A stretch of DNA of 13,426 nt, from the NCBI GenBank assembly GCA_022564385.1, contig JADFLN010000033.1, forward strand, positions 653 to 14,078, read 5' to 3'. Within the stretch, counting starts at the first letter, position 1. Every line of letters starts with the position of its first letter. The translations under genes were made by a program, and so were the position numbers. Of this stretch, positions 13,306 through 13,426 are shown piece by piece. The notes below the pieces were generated by a model. That model did not search any database. It was given only the letters and a program-made list of their open reading frames with translations, and had not been told where the DNA came from. This stretch comes from Nitrososphaerota archaeon (GTDB lineage Archaea; Thermoproteota; Nitrososphaeria; Nitrososphaerales; Nitrosopumilaceae).

Positions 13306-13354
13306 GGTTTTCAAATGCAATCTTAAAAAATATTTTAAAATAAAATACTTTTAA
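13229..13354 (+). CDS. Possible 41-residue leaderless ORF
   Basis: ATG 13229 lies ~26-30 nt after the TATA box and opens a 41-codon frame ending at TAA 13352-13354, with a Lys/Phe/Tyr-rich C-terminus (KKYFKIKYF). It contains both hairpins, which argues for an RNA gene instead of a protein. Either reading is uncertain. Confidence 0.2.
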   Translation: MVVFMPSITSDGMLYSFRLPSLGKGEVFKCNLKKYFKIKYF

Positions 13355-13426
13355 TCATACTTGCTGAATTTATAGATTTTATCTGATATTAGACTCAAAA
13401 TTGGCCTATTTTTAGATTTTAAATTG

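Larger units (their letters stand above)
13136..13426. other. Gene-poor right end with promoter and hairpins
   Basis: This 291-bp end holds a TATA box, two hairpins and a 41-codon ORF described separately. A TTCAAAATTTGAA palindrome lies at about 13173-13185, a short way upstream of that TATA box. From 13355 to the end I see only AT-rich sequence without a recognisable gene. Confidence 0.5.

Overview
The window looks like chromosomal DNA of an AT-rich, motile ammonia-oxidising archaeon (Nitrososphaerota, formerly Thaumarchaeota), probably close to Nitrosopumilus/Nitrosarchaeum. This is inferred from several things: archaellins with a class III signal peptide, a TrmB-type regulator, a cupredoxin carrying the C-terminal 'VPxW..GxW..G.I' motif common in this phylum, a matrixin-like metalloprotease, a tail-anchored Ig-like surface protein, and TATA boxes about 25-30 nt before start codons (leaderless transcripts).

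Positions 1-4830 form the archaellum filament locus, all on the minus strand. Four archaellin paralogues (arlB-type) lie at 3930-4610, 2170-2898, 1338-2057 and 518-1234 in transcription order. Each has its own TATA promoter, and T-rich stretches follow three of them, so they look like separate transcription units. A secreted cupredoxin with an unusual copper site (2968-3840) sits between the first two. The last archaellin runs directly into a two-TM membrane protein with perfect 57-bp tandem repeats that leaves the window on the left and may belong to the rest of the archaellum cluster. A TrmB-family regulator (4831-5640, plus strand) is divergent from the array and is the natural candidate to control it. 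Two archaellin promoters carry an identical inverted repeat, GTGTTTG-N7-CAAACAC. The other two carry decayed copies, and parts of the motif recur before the cupredoxin and trmB.

Positions 5641-10834 hold a large TPR protein (minus), a divergent Ig-like surface protein (plus), and a membrane-anchored protein of unknown function (minus). The TPR/surface-protein intergenic region contains two imperfect 33-bp direct repeats, each centred on a GTTC...GAAC dyad. A related perfect palindrome, TGTTCATCATGAACA, lies just upstream of the TATA box of the next plus-strand gene.

Positions 10835-13426 hold a membrane-anchored matrixin-like protease, a stand-alone CheY-like receiver protein, a basic hypothetical protein on the minus strand and a small hypothetical protein on the plus strand. 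The last part, with no recognised gene, carries a clear TATA box followed by two hairpins, suggesting a small structured RNA or a 41-codon leaderless ORF. Taken together the window mixes motility, cell-surface and signalling functions. I see no rRNA, tRNA, CRISPR array or transposase.
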